Positions 16,899 through 27,339 of a stretch of 64,000 nucleotides of DNA are shown piece after piece (positions within the stretch are counted from its first letter, which is position 1; every line of letters begins with the position of its first letter). The stretch spans positions 1-64,000 of the forward strand of contig JBJHCV010000007.1 in the NCBI GenBank assembly GCA_050486225.1, written 5' to 3'. The notes under the pieces are model-generated. The model searched no databases. It was not told where the DNA came from and saw nothing but the letters and a program-made list of their open reading frames with translations. The translations under genes and the position numbers were made by a program. This DNA comes from JBBDIX01 sp050486225 (GTDB lineage Bacteria; Actinomycetota; Nitriliruptoria; Nitriliruptorales; Nitriliruptoraceae).

Positions 16899-19073
16899 TC
16901 ACAACCGCGGCCTGCCGACAGCGGTGGCGAGTGCTGCGAGAACCCGTTCGGGGTGTAGTGGGAGCGACGTCACATGTGTTCCGATCGCGTCTGCGACCGC
17001 GTTGGCGATGGCGCCCACGATCGCGGAGTTGGTCAGTTCTCCAACCCCCTTGGCGCCGAACGGGCCGAATCCCTTTCCCTGCGTGAGTACCCGGAGGCGT
17101 ACGCCGGGGACATCTGCGATGCATGGCATCCTGTACTCGCGGAGATCGCGGGCCACGACCGCACCCTCATCGATGCGCAGTTCCTCCAGGAGGGCCTGCC
17201 CCAGTCCAGACACCAGGCCGCCCATTAGTTGACCCCGAGCAGCGAGTGGATTGATGATCGTGCCGACATCAGCGACACACAGGCAGTCGGTGATCTCGAC
17301 CGCGCCCGTTTCGAAGTCGACCTCGACGTCAATCGCGTAGGCGTTCGCCGCCAGGGCGCCTGTGGACTCCTCGAACGTACCTTCCTGCTCGATCCCTCCC
17401 CGGTGTGCTGCTGCTTCGAGTTGCTCGATCACTGTCCCGCCAGGACAGCACCGCTCGAGTCGTGGTGCGAGCGCCTTCGCCCCGGCCTCCGCGGCACCAC
17501 CCACCATCGGGGTCACGCGACTGCCGCCTACCCCGTGATCGAACGGGTCGCGGTCGGTCGTTCCTTGGGACACCCGTACTCGGTCCTCTGGAAGCCCAAG
17601 TGTGACTGCGACGACGCGCCTGAGCATGGTGTGCGCACCGCCACCCTGGTCGGGCACGCCGGTTCGCACTACAACGCTTGCGTCACGAGTCACCTCGAGG
17701 AGGACGCTTGCGGACCCCGGCTTCGCCGGACGGACGCTGATCCCAATACCGCGCCCGCGGCCGGGTCTGTCAGGTCGGGTACGCATTCCCGCGCGGAGTT
17801 CCTCAAGAACGGGCAGGACCATCGGTTGGTCCCAGCGGACCCCGGACACATCGAGATCGCCGGGTCGCAGCGCGTTTCGCACCCGGATCTCGAGCGGGTC
17901 GATGCCGAGTCCGCGCGCGATCAGGTCCATGTGGCTCTCGGCAGCGAACGCATTCTGAGGTTGTCCGGGTGTGCGCACCTGGCCACCGGGCACGTTATTC
18001 GTGTACACCGACAATGCCTCCACCCGCGCATTCGGAACGGCATAGCCAGCGAGCGTGTACCGAGCGGCCGGGGGAATTCGTCGGGAGTTGGACTTTCCGG
18101 CTGCGTAGGCGCCTCCGTCCAGCCAGACGCGCCCTTCGTGCGCGAGGATGCGGCCGTCGTCATCGACACCGGTCCGCAGGCGAATCTGAGCGGCGTGGCG
18201 TGTGTTTGTCGCGGCCAGTTCATCTTCGTAGGGCGTAATGAGCATCACCGAAGACCCTGTCCGCTGCGCGAGCAGGACGAGGACGTACTCGTCAATCGAC
18301 AGGCCCTTGCCGCCGAAGTCGCCTCCAATCACGGTCGATTCGACCACGAGGTTGCCTTCAGGAACGTTGAGTCCAAGTGCCAGTTGCTGGCGAAGCTTGA
18401 ACGGAGCCTTGCTCGACGTCGCCACATGGCAGCGTCCATCATTTCCGATCCACACTAGGGTTGCGCGCGGCTCGAGATAGCCAGCAAAGGTTCTGGGAAT
18501 GCGGAACTCGTGCTCGAACACGTGAGGGGCGGAACGAAGGACCTGGTCCACGTCGCCGTGCTCGTGGACGACGCGTCCCTGAACGTTCGGCTGGGGAGTG
18601 TCGAGTCCCTCGTCGCCGAACGAGTGGCACTCCCGGATGGCGGGGTGCAGGACTGGGGCGTCGGGTTCCAAGGCAGAAGCGGGATCGAAGATGGCAGGCA
18701 GGACTTCATAGTCGACGCTGATACGCCGGCACCCAGCCTGAGCAGCCTCAATCGACTCAGCAGCGACCACCGCAACGCGGTCGCCGACCATGCGTACGCG
18801 ATCCCAGGCGAGGACCGGCCAGTCCTGAATGTGTCGCCCCAACCGCGCCGGAGAGACGTCGGCACCCACGAGCACGTTGCGAACGCCTGGGACCTCCAGT
18901 GCGCCAGTCACATCGATGGCGGAGATCCGTGCGTGCGGATGAGGGCTGCGGAGATAGGCGGCGTGCAGCATGGGGCCCACACGTCGGTCTGCGACGAACT
19001 CCGCAGCGCCCGTGACCTTGGCACGGGCTTCCTCGCGGACCTCCGGATCGCTCAGATTGGCAGCCGTCATCAT
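16899..19073 (-). CDS. molybdenum hydroxylase large subunit (xanthine dehydrogenase / CO dehydrogenase family)
   Basis: The molybdopterin-binding subunit, 724 residues, of a three-subunit molybdenum hydroxylase. The N-terminal domain has GAAEFVADRRVGPMLHAAYLRSPHPHARI; the molybdopterin part includes GGDFGGKGLSIDEY, and the catalytic glutamate is E679 in FGPFGAKGVGELTNSA. The active-site motif AYxCSFR of form I CO dehydrogenase and the AYRGAGR motif of form II are both absent; the corresponding loop reads VRTPGQPQNAFAAE. It is therefore not a CO dehydrogenase and more likely hydroxylates an N-heterocycle, aldehyde or similar substrate. Its ATG overlaps the FAD subunit stop. Confidence 0.9.
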   Translation of the reverse strand: MMTAANLSDPEVREEARAKVTGAAEFVADRRVGPMLHAAYLRSPHPHARISAIDVTGALEVPGVRNVLVGADVSPARLGRHIQDWPVLAWDRVRMVGDRVAVVAAESIEAAQAGCRRISVDYEVLPAIFDPASALEPDAPVLHPAIRECHSFGDEGLDTPQPNVQGRVVHEHGDVDQVLRSAPHVFEHEFRIPRTFAGYLEPRATLVWIGNDGRCHVATSSKAPFKLRQQLALGLNVPEGNLVVESTVIGGDFGGKGLSIDEYVLVLLAQRTGSSVMLITPYEDELAATNTRHAAQIRLRTGVDDDGRILAHEGRVWLDGGAYAAGKSNSRRIPPAARYTLAGYAVPNARVEALSVYTNNVPGGQVRTPGQPQNAFAAESHMDLIARGLGIDPLEIRVRNALRPGDLDVSGVRWDQPMVLPVLEELRAGMRTRPDRPGRGRGIGISVRPAKPGSASVLLEVTRDASVVVRTGVPDQGGGAHTMLRRVVAVTLGLPEDRVRVSQGTTDRDPFDHGVGGSRVTPMVGGAAEAGAKALAPRLERCCPGGTVIEQLEAAAHRGGIEQEGTFEESTGALAANAYAIDVEVDFETGAVEITDCLCVADVGTIINPLAARGQLMGGLVSGLGQALLEELRIDEGAVVARDLREYRMPCIADVPGVRLRVLTQGKGFGPFGAKGVGELTNSAIVGAIANAVADAIGTHVTSLPLHPERVLAALATAVGRPRL

Positions 19074-19945
19074 GCCTTCCAGGCTGGGTAGCGCTCCAGG
19101 CCTGCCGCCTCGCGCAGGGCACGGTGGACCCAGACCTTGGCGATCCGCCGCTTGTACTCGGCGCTTCCATGGCGGTCCGCAGTCGGGTCGATGTCAGCAA
19201 CGACGGTGTTGGCGGCCACCTCGAGGTCGTGCGCCGTCAATTCGCGACCCAACAGGGCGGCCTCAACGCTGCGCGCACGCAATGCGGTGGGGGCCAGTCC
19301 ACCCAACGCGACGGCTGCATCGGTCACGCGGCCCGCATGTGCAGTCACGCGAACCGCAGCACAGAGAACTCCGGTGTCTGCGGCAGAGGCCGGCTGCGCC
19401 TTGAGGAATTCGGTCCGAGCACCTGGTTCCGGGATCGGGACGCGAACCCCGAGGACGAGGTCTCCCGCCTGGAGGATCGTCTGACGATGCCCCAGGTAGA
19501 ACCCGTCGAGGGGGACAACGCGACGTTCTCCGCTCGGTGATGCGACGACCACGGTCGCATCGAGCGCAAGCAGGGCCGGTGGCGGGTCGTGTCCTGGGTC
19601 GCCGTGCACGAGATTTCCGCCGAGAGTCCCCTGATTTCGAATCCGAACGGTGCCCACGGCCTCGAACGCTGCCGTCAATGCCGGGCATGATTGTCTGATC
19701 TGCTTGGAGTGAGCGATGTCTGAGTGTGTGGATCGTGCACCGAGCCAGATGTGCCCGTCCAGCACTGAGACCCTGTCGAGGTCCGGGATCCTCCTTATGC
19801 CGACGACCAGCGGCGGCAGGGCCCCTGAGTGCCGCCACTCGAGCGTCAGGGAGACTCCCCCCGCGAGGACCACCGCGTCAGGGTTCTCCGCGAGAAGGCG
19901 TGTGGCTGCCCTGACGGTCTGAGGTTCGACGTAGGTGAAGGTCAC
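19070..19945 (-). CDS. molybdenum hydroxylase FAD-binding subunit
   Basis: The medium FAD subunit, 291 residues, of the CoxM/XdhB type. FAD-binding motifs are visible: VLAGGVSLT near residue 30 and TLGGNLVHGDPGHD near 110. It passes electrons from the iron-sulfur subunit to an acceptor. The chosen start is GTG at 19945, which overlaps the small-subunit stop as GTGA and has GAAGGA five bases upstream; the longer ATG form at 20026 would read inside the small-subunit gene. Ends in an ATGA overlap with the large subunit. Confidence 0.9.
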   Translation of the reverse strand: MTFTYVEPQTVRAATRLLAENPDAVVLAGGVSLTLEWRHSGALPPLVVGIRRIPDLDRVSVLDGHIWLGARSTHSDIAHSKQIRQSCPALTAAFEAVGTVRIRNQGTLGGNLVHGDPGHDPPPALLALDATVVVASPSGERRVVPLDGFYLGHRQTILQAGDLVLGVRVPIPEPGARTEFLKAQPASAADTGVLCAAVRVTAHAGRVTDAAVALGGLAPTALRARSVEAALLGRELTAHDLEVAANTVVADIDPTADRHGSAEYKRRIAKVWVHRALREAAGLERYPAWKA

Positions 19946-20445
19946 GATCGTCCTTCGGCGATCGCATGAATCGCGGAACGGATGGATTCGTAACCGGTGC
20001 AACGACACAGGTTCCCCTTCATCCAACTGCCGATGTCCGCGTCGGTCGGCACTGGAATCTCACGAAGGAGTGCAGTGGCCGCCATGAGTTGGCCCGGGAT
20101 GCATATTCCGCACTGGACGGCGCCGTGTTGGATGAACGACTCCTGAAGTGGCTCGAGGTCGGAGTCCGGAGGCAACCCTTCGATGGTCTCGACGACGGCA
20201 CCCTGGACGAGCACGGCAGGAAGCAGGCAGGAAGACATCAACCTCCCGTCCACCAGCACGGAACACAGCCCGCACACGCCGACACTGCAGCCTTCCTTGG
20301 TCCCGGTTAGATCGAGTTGCCAGCGAAGCACGTCGATGAGGCGCATCGACGTCGGGACACAGATGTCGATCTGCTCCCCATTAACCGAGAACTGCAATTG
20401 CTGATCAGGCAACGAGACCCCTGTGGGATGGACAGTGGAACTCAT
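19942..20445 (-). CDS. molybdenum hydroxylase [2Fe-2S] subunit
   Basis: The small iron-sulfur subunit, 167 residues, of the CoxS/XdhC-type. Two [2Fe-2S] centres are visible: a plant-ferredoxin-type set in EGCSVGVCGLCSVLVDGRLMSSC (motif C-x4-C-x2-C-x11-C) and the helical set in QCGICIPGQ and GNLCRCTGYESI. It starts at the ATG at 20445 (MSSTVHPTG); upstream in-frame ATG codons add a sequence without family similarity. It is first in the order small-medium-large, the usual layout of CO dehydrogenase-like operons. No cofactor-insertion genes accompany it here. Confidence 0.92.
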   Translation of the reverse strand: MSSTVHPTGVSLPDQQLQFSVNGEQIDICVPTSMRLIDVLRWQLDLTGTKEGCSVGVCGLCSVLVDGRLMSSCLLPAVLVQGAVVETIEGLPPDSDLEPLQESFIQHGAVQCGICIPGQLMAATALLREIPVPTDADIGSWMKGNLCRCTGYESIRSAIHAIAEGRS

Positions 20446-20857
20446 CGAGAAACTATCGCCCCAACGCACTTGCTCCCAACGACGTGGTGCGGGAATCGGG
20501 ACTTTCGACGAATCGTTTCGCGATCGCTCGAATCGCGTGTCGTAATCCGGTTCCGTCACGAAATTCGGGCTGTGTGGACTCGGTGTGACCACGTGCAATG
20601 TCCGCGGTATCGCCGGGGAAGGGTCGGATCGCACCGCCCTCCGGATTCGATCCCGAGCGAGCGGGATGGGCCGGTTGGCCGCCGGGCCCGCCGGGCGGTA
20701 CGCTTCCGTGGTCGCGGTCCACCCTTGGGCCGCGCCTCTCGTGTGGGTGCCCGGTCGCGTTCACGACGTGTGCACGCCGCAGCGCCGGCCACGGCCTCCC
20801 GTCCGCCCACCGATGCACGCCCATCCGTCCGTGCTGAGTACGAGGAACACGACCGAC
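20446..20857. other. intergenic boundary of the island before rplM
   Basis: A 412-base region between the start of the molybdenum hydroxylase operon (leftward) and rplM (rightward). It must hold both promoters. Near its left end GTGCGGGAATCGGGA (20487-20501) matches the island half-site at 10 of 15 positions, and CGAATCG occurs twice (20509-20515 and 20528-20534). The right part is GC-rich like the core genome. I see no gene, no integrase remnant and no clear attachment repeat. Confidence 0.5.
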
Positions 20858-21292
20858 ATGCGCACCTACAGCCCCAGCGCCAAGGACATCACGCGCGAGT
20901 GGTATGTCATCGATGCCGATGGCCAGACCCTCGGTCGCCTCGCGACCCGCGTCGCCACGGTCCTCCGCGGCAAGCACAAGCCGACGTTCGCGCCCCACAT
21001 GGACATGGGTGACCACGTCATCGTCATCAATGCGGAACGCATCCAGGTGAGCGGTGGCAAGGGCGAGCAGAAGCTGTACCACTCCCACTCCGGCTTCCCG
21101 GGCGGCATCCGTTCGGTGCCCTTCGCCCGGCAGATGGAGCGCCGACCCGCACAGGTGCTCGAGTCCGCGATCAAGGGCATGCTGCCCAAGAACCGGCTCG
21201 GCAACGCGATGGGTCGCAAGCTCCACGTGTACGCCGGAAGCGAGCACCCCCACGTCGCGCAGCAGCCCAGGCCCTTCCCCGACCACGTCTGA
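20858..21292 (+). CDS. rplM: 50S ribosomal protein L13
   Basis: L13, 144 residues, an early assembly protein of the large subunit. The start MRTYSPSAKDITREWYVIDA is the conserved family start, followed by LGRLATRVATVLRGKHKPTF, GDHVIVINAERIQVSGGK and MLPKNRLGNAMGRKLHVYAG. An in-frame ATG further upstream exists, but the start at 20858 matches the family. It marks the return to core genes after the island and pairs with rpsI. Confidence 0.97.
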   Translation: MRTYSPSAKDITREWYVIDADGQTLGRLATRVATVLRGKHKPTFAPHMDMGDHVIVINAERIQVSGGKGEQKLYHSHSGFPGGIRSVPFARQMERRPAQVLESAIKGMLPKNRLGNAMGRKLHVYAGSEHPHVAQQPRPFPDHV

Positions 21293-21297
21293 GACAC

Positions 21298-21329
21298 GGA
21301 CGCGCGCCCCTGACCTCGGGGCCGCGTCC
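21298..21329 (+). terminator. hairpin between rplM and rpsI
   Basis: GGACGC (21298-21303) pairs with GCGTCC (21324-21329), and GCCCC with GGGGC inside it, with a small bulge. No T-run follows. More likely an attenuator or RNA-stability element within the operon than a full terminator. Confidence 0.35.
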
Positions 21330-21363
21330 ACCCGGACCCCCGACGAGCCAGGACACACGCAAC

Positions 21364-21750
21364 ATGGCAGCAACGATCTTCACCGGACGGCGCAAGTCCG
21401 CCGTCGCCCGTGCCCGCGTCACTCGCGGCTCCGGCAACCTGACCATCAACGGTCGTCCGTTCGAGGACTACTTCCGCACAGAGAAGCTGCGGTCGCACGT
21501 GCTCGAGCCGTTCGCGGTCCTCGAGCAGACAGGTGTGTGGGACGTCGATGCCCGCATCCACGGCGGTGGGACCACCGGACAGGCCGGTGCCCTGCGGCTC
21601 GCGATCGCTCGCGCGCTGACGGACCACGACGCAGAGTGGCGCACGCCCCTCAAGCAGGCGGGCCTGCTCACTCGTGACGCGCGTAAGGTCGAACGCAAGA
21701 AGTACGGCCTCAAGAAGGCCCGGCGCGCGCCACAGTTCAGCAAGCGCTGA
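21364..21750 (+). CDS. rpsI: 30S ribosomal protein S9
   Basis: S9, 128 residues, in the small-subunit head; its C-terminal tail reaches the P-site tRNA. The start MAATIFTGRRKSAVARARV, the middle GGGTTGQAGALRLAIARAL and the tail YGLKKARRAPQFSKR are all typical, including the final KR. It lies 71 bases after rplM and 10 bases before glmM. Confidence 0.97.
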   Translation: MAATIFTGRRKSAVARARVTRGSGNLTINGRPFEDYFRTEKLRSHVLEPFAVLEQTGVWDVDARIHGGGTTGQAGALRLAIARALTDHDAEWRTPLKQAGLLTRDARKVERKKYGLKKARRAPQFSKR

Positions 21751-21760
21751 ACCTCCGGTC

Positions 21761-23107
21761 GTGGGCTCGCTCTTCGGCACCGACGGGATTCGCGGTTCGG
21801 CGAACGTCGAACTCACGCCCGAACTCGCCCTGGCCCTCGGCCGAGCGCTGGTCACCCTGCTGCAGGAGTCCACGGACGACCGTCCGGCGATCGTCATCGG
21901 CCGCGACCCACGCTGGTCCGGCGAGATGCTCGAGTCGGCACTCGTGGCGGGCATCACGTCTGCGGGCGGCGACGCACGGACCGCAGGTGTGCTTCCCACA
22001 GCCGCCGTCGCCCACCTGACGTCGCGGTCGTCCGCGATGGCCGGCGCGATGATCTCCGCCTCGCACAACCCGGTCGGGGACAACGGCATCAAGTTCTTCG
22101 ACGGTGACGGTTTCAAGTTCGACGACGTCACCGAGGCGCGCCTCGAGGCACTGATCGACGCGCCCGGGAAGCGCCCCCGTGGCATCGGCATCGGTCGTCG
22201 CCTCAGCGACCCCGCAGCCGTGGCACGCTACATCGAGTACCTGACGTCGTTGACGGACGTGGACCTCGCCGGGATGCGGGTCGTGGTCGACGGTGCCAAC
22301 GGCGCGGCGAGCAGTGTGGCCCCGCAGGTGTATCGGCAGCTCGGGGCGGACGTCATCGCCGTGCACTGCTCGCCCGACGGCGCCAACATCAACCTCGACT
22401 GTGGTTCGACCCACCCGGAAGCGGTCCGCTCCGCGGTCCTCGAACACCGCGCCGACCTCGGGATCAGCCACGACGGCGACGCGGACCGGATCGTGGCCGT
22501 GACGAGCACCGGTGAGGAGGTCGACGGGGACGTGATCCTCGCGATCCTCGCGCGGCACCGGCTCGAGGCCGGCGAGCTCGCACAGCGAGCCGTCGCCACC
22601 ACCGTGATGACCAACCTCGGGTTCCGTCGCGCGATGGACGAACTGGGCATCGAGGTCGTGGAGACCGCGGTGGGCGACCGGTACGTGCTGCACGCCATGC
22701 GGGAACGCGGGCTGAACCTCGGCGGGGAACAGTCCGGCCACATCATCGACCTCGACCACGCGACCACCGGGGACGGGATCCTGACGGCCGTGCGCCTGCT
22801 GACCGTCGTGGCGGAGTCCGGGACGACACTCGACGAGCTCGCGGGCGTCATGCAGCGCCTTCCTCAGGTGCTCGTCAACGTCGACGGCGTGGACCGGGCG
22901 GGCCTCGAAGCGGCGTCGGCGGTGTGGAACGTCGTGGCGCACGAACAGGAGGGACTCGGCGCCGACGGACGCATTCTGGTCCGCCCGTCGGGGACCGAGC
23001 CAGTGGTCCGTGTCATGGTGGAGGCGTCGTCCGTCGACGTCGCTCGTGGCGTGGCCGACCGCATCGCCCGGGCCGTCGAGGATGCCCTGGGTGTCGAGTC
23101 AGGCTGA
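21761..23107 (+). CDS. glmM: phosphoglucosamine mutase
   Basis: GlmM, 448 residues, converts glucosamine-6-phosphate to glucosamine-1-phosphate for UDP-GlcNAc and peptidoglycan. The phosphoserine is S101 in MISASHNPVGDNGIKFF; the metal loop SHDGDADRIV, the sugar loop GGEQSGHII and the phosphate loop RPSGTEPVVRVM are present. The start is GTG at 21761 (reads MGSLFGTDGIRG), 10 bases after rpsI. glmS lies 0.7 kb downstream, so both enzymes of the route are close together. Confidence 0.95.
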   Translation: MGSLFGTDGIRGSANVELTPELALALGRALVTLLQESTDDRPAIVIGRDPRWSGEMLESALVAGITSAGGDARTAGVLPTAAVAHLTSRSSAMAGAMISASHNPVGDNGIKFFDGDGFKFDDVTEARLEALIDAPGKRPRGIGIGRRLSDPAAVARYIEYLTSLTDVDLAGMRVVVDGANGAASSVAPQVYRQLGADVIAVHCSPDGANINLDCGSTHPEAVRSAVLEHRADLGISHDGDADRIVAVTSTGEEVDGDVILAILARHRLEAGELAQRAVATTVMTNLGFRRAMDELGIEVVETAVGDRYVLHAMRERGLNLGGEQSGHIIDLDHATTGDGILTAVRLLTVVAESGTTLDELAGVMQRLPQVLVNVDGVDRAGLEAASAVWNVVAHEQEGLGADGRILVRPSGTEPVVRVMVEASSVDVARGVADRIARAVEDALGVESG

Positions 23108-23210
23108 TCCCCGACGCCGGCGCCTCCCGGCCGGGTGTGCCGTGAGCCAGGCAACCCGACCCTGGCACGCATCGGGGTGTCGACACCGTGCGACGCGCGA
23201 GGTGGCGCCC

Positions 23211-23615
23211 CTAGCCCAGCTGCAGGCTGAGGACCGGCCGCGGTGACTCGATGAGGATTCGTTGCGCGTCGCTGCCCATGAGTGCCTTGCCGACACGCGT
23301 GCGCTTCCCGAGTCCGATGACGAGCAGGTCCGCGTCGACGTCGTCCGCGATCCGCAGGATGTCGTGGGCCGCACCGGCGAGCACCAGCCCGGCGTGACAC
23401 TCGACGGACCAGCCCTCGTCGCGCAGGGTCGTGGCGATGGTGTCGAGCCCGTCGCGGGCTGACGCCAGCCGCGCGGCCTCGTCCTCCTCCTTGCCGACGA
23501 GCACGAGGGTGACGAGGTGCAGGGTGGCACCGGGTGCCGCGACGCCACGAGCGATGTCCAGGAGTGGGCTCGTGGGCAGGCCCTCCTTGAGGGCGACGAC
23601 GATTCGTTCGAACAT
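23211..23615 (-). CDS. universal stress protein (UspA family)
   Basis: A single-domain UspA-like protein of 134 residues. It begins MFERIVVALKEG, has DADLLVIGLGKRTRVGKALMGSDAQRIL where the ATP-binding type has G-x2-G-x9-G-S/T, and ends RPVLSLQLG. The start at 23615 has GGAGGAG six bases ahead; an in-frame ATG at 23633 lies upstream of that site. It is encoded opposite to its neighbours, between glmM and glmS. Function within the family is not predictable. Confidence 0.85.
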   Translation of the reverse strand: MFERIVVALKEGLPTSPLLDIARGVAAPGATLHLVTLVLVGKEEDEAARLASARDGLDTIATTLRDEGWSVECHAGLVLAGAAHDILRIADDVDADLLVIGLGKRTRVGKALMGSDAQRILIESPRPVLSLQLG

Positions 23616-23809
23616 CTCTGGCTCCTCCGCCATGACCGCGTGGCTGCGCACGTCGTGACGAACACGTGCCGGATGGACCCTACAGCCTGACGTGTCGCGC
23701 GCCGTGTCGATCGTGTGGACTCCTGTCGGAACCCGCGGCGATAGCCTGCGTCCGTGCCCGCAGCCGCCCCACGCAGCCGCCCCGACCCGGGTGCGCAAGG
23801 AGCCGTCGA

Positions 23810-25656
<1,847 letters not shown>

Positions 25657-25657
<1 letters not shown>

Positions 25658-27339
25658 TGGGTCCCGCCGCGTCCACGCACCTCGCGCTGCTCGACGCCGC
25701 GGCGGCGCGCACCGCGGACGCGAAGGCGGTCGCCGCCGGCGACACCTGGTCCGGGCTGATGGAACGAGCGGCAGGCCACCTGACCCGCGAGGTCGTGCGT
25801 GTCGGAGGTCGCGGCCACGGGCTGCAGGTCGCGATCGTCGTCGGACGCGGGGACAACGGTGGGGACGGCTGGGCCGCCGCCCGTCGACTCCACGACGAGT
25901 TCGGTGCCGCCTCGCGGATCGTGGCCCTCGACGGCACCGACGTCGAGGTGTCGGACGCGACCGCGGCCAACCGCGCGGCCTGGCTGGCGCGAGGCGGGTA
26001 CGTCGTGACCGACGAACGGGGACTGCGCGCCGCGCTCGCGTGGTGCGACGTGGCGGTCGATGCGGTGCTCGGCACGGGCGTGCGTGGGGAGCCCCGGGGA
26101 ACCGCCGCCGTGGCGACGCGTGCGCTGCTCGACGCCCACGCGCGAGGCACCCCCGTGGTGGCGTGCGACGTGCCCTCCGGCGTGTCCTCCGACGATGGCA
26201 GTGCACCGCCGGGTGCGGTGCACGCCGACGTGACGGTCACGTTCGGTGCCCTGAAGCGCGGCCTGCTCCTGCACCCGGGTGCCGCGCACGCCGGCCGGAT
26301 CGTCGTGGGAGACCTGGGAGCCCGTTGGGACGGTGACGGCCGGAACTGGTGGGCACTCACCTCGGAGGGCGCGCGACCCGAGGCACTGCCCGTCGACGCG
26401 GACAAGCGTCGGCGCGGGGTGGTGCTCGTCGTCGCGGGAGCGGTCGGCACGTCGGGGGCCGCGGTGCTCGCGGCCGATGCCGCGTTGCGGGGAGGGGCGG
26501 GCCTCGTGTCCATGCTCGCGCCGTCGGCGGTGCGCGGAGAGGTCGCCAGCCGGGTGGACGTCGGGGTGATGGTCCACGAGGCGCCGTCCGATGCGTCGGG
26601 GGCGTTCGCACCCACAGCGGCCGACCTGCTCGACGTGTCCCAGCGCGACGTACCGGGCGTCGACGCGGCGCACTTCGACGCGGTCGCCGCGGGTCCCGGG
26701 CTCGGGGTCGGTCCCGGGGCACGGGCCGTGGTCGAACGACTACTGACGCGCGCTTCGCGACTCGTGGTCGACGCCGACGGACTCAACCTCTTCCGGGACG
26801 ACCCGACCCGTCTCGCAGACCACGCGGGGGTGCTGGTGATCACGCCGCACGTGCGCGAACTCGCGCGTCTCTGCGGGGTCGATTCGGACACGGCGTGGAC
26901 GGAACGTGTCGAACGTGTGCCGGCACTCGCCACCGCCCTGGATGCCGTCGTCGTCGCCAAGGGCCCCGGAACCCTGGTCGCAGCACCGGACGGTCGGGTG
27001 TGGGTGTGCCCGCTCGGCAGCCCCGCGCTCGGAGCCGGCGGAACGGGTGACGCGCTGGCGGGGCTCCTCGCGTCGGCCATCGCCGGGGCCGACGACGTGG
27101 CGCTCGCCGTCGCGCGTGCGGTGTGGTGGCACGCGGCCGCGGGGGTCTGTGCGGGGCGCGACCGTGCGGGCCGCGCGACGGCGCGTGACGTCCTCGGACG
27201 GATCCCTGCGGTCCTGGGGGCACTCGCCGATCGCGAGGCGCCCGTGCCCGCCGACGGTCGACCCGACGTGCGTCCGGCACGACGGGACTGCGCCGACGTG
27301 TGGCGCGACGCGCCCGTGCCCCTCACGGCACGACGATGA
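25657..27339 (+). CDS. nnrD: bifunctional NAD(P)HX epimerase / ADP-dependent NAD(P)HX dehydratase
   Basis: A fused NnrE-NnrD repair enzyme, 560 residues. The N-terminal YjeF domain (about 1-220) epimerises damaged NAD(P)HX (VGRGDNGGDGWAAARRLHDE, ACDVPSGVSSDDG); the C-terminal kinase-like domain (about 245-520) dehydrates S-NAD(P)HX with ADP (VVVAKGPGTLVAAPDG, LGAGGTGDALAGLLAS). The last 40 or so residues are a low-similarity extension. Start ATG at 25657 shares its A with the glmS stop TGA. Coupling to glmS and alr is common in actinobacteria. Confidence 0.93.

Noticed and set aside
16899..20445. Aerobic CO dehydrogenase (coxSML).
   Set aside because: The subunit layout fits, but the active-site loop motifs that define form I and form II CO dehydrogenases are absent from the large subunit.
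23700..23809. A glmS ribozyme or other riboswitch before glmS.
   Set aside because: The leader is short, lacks the conserved core elements I would expect, and actinobacterial glmS normally has none.
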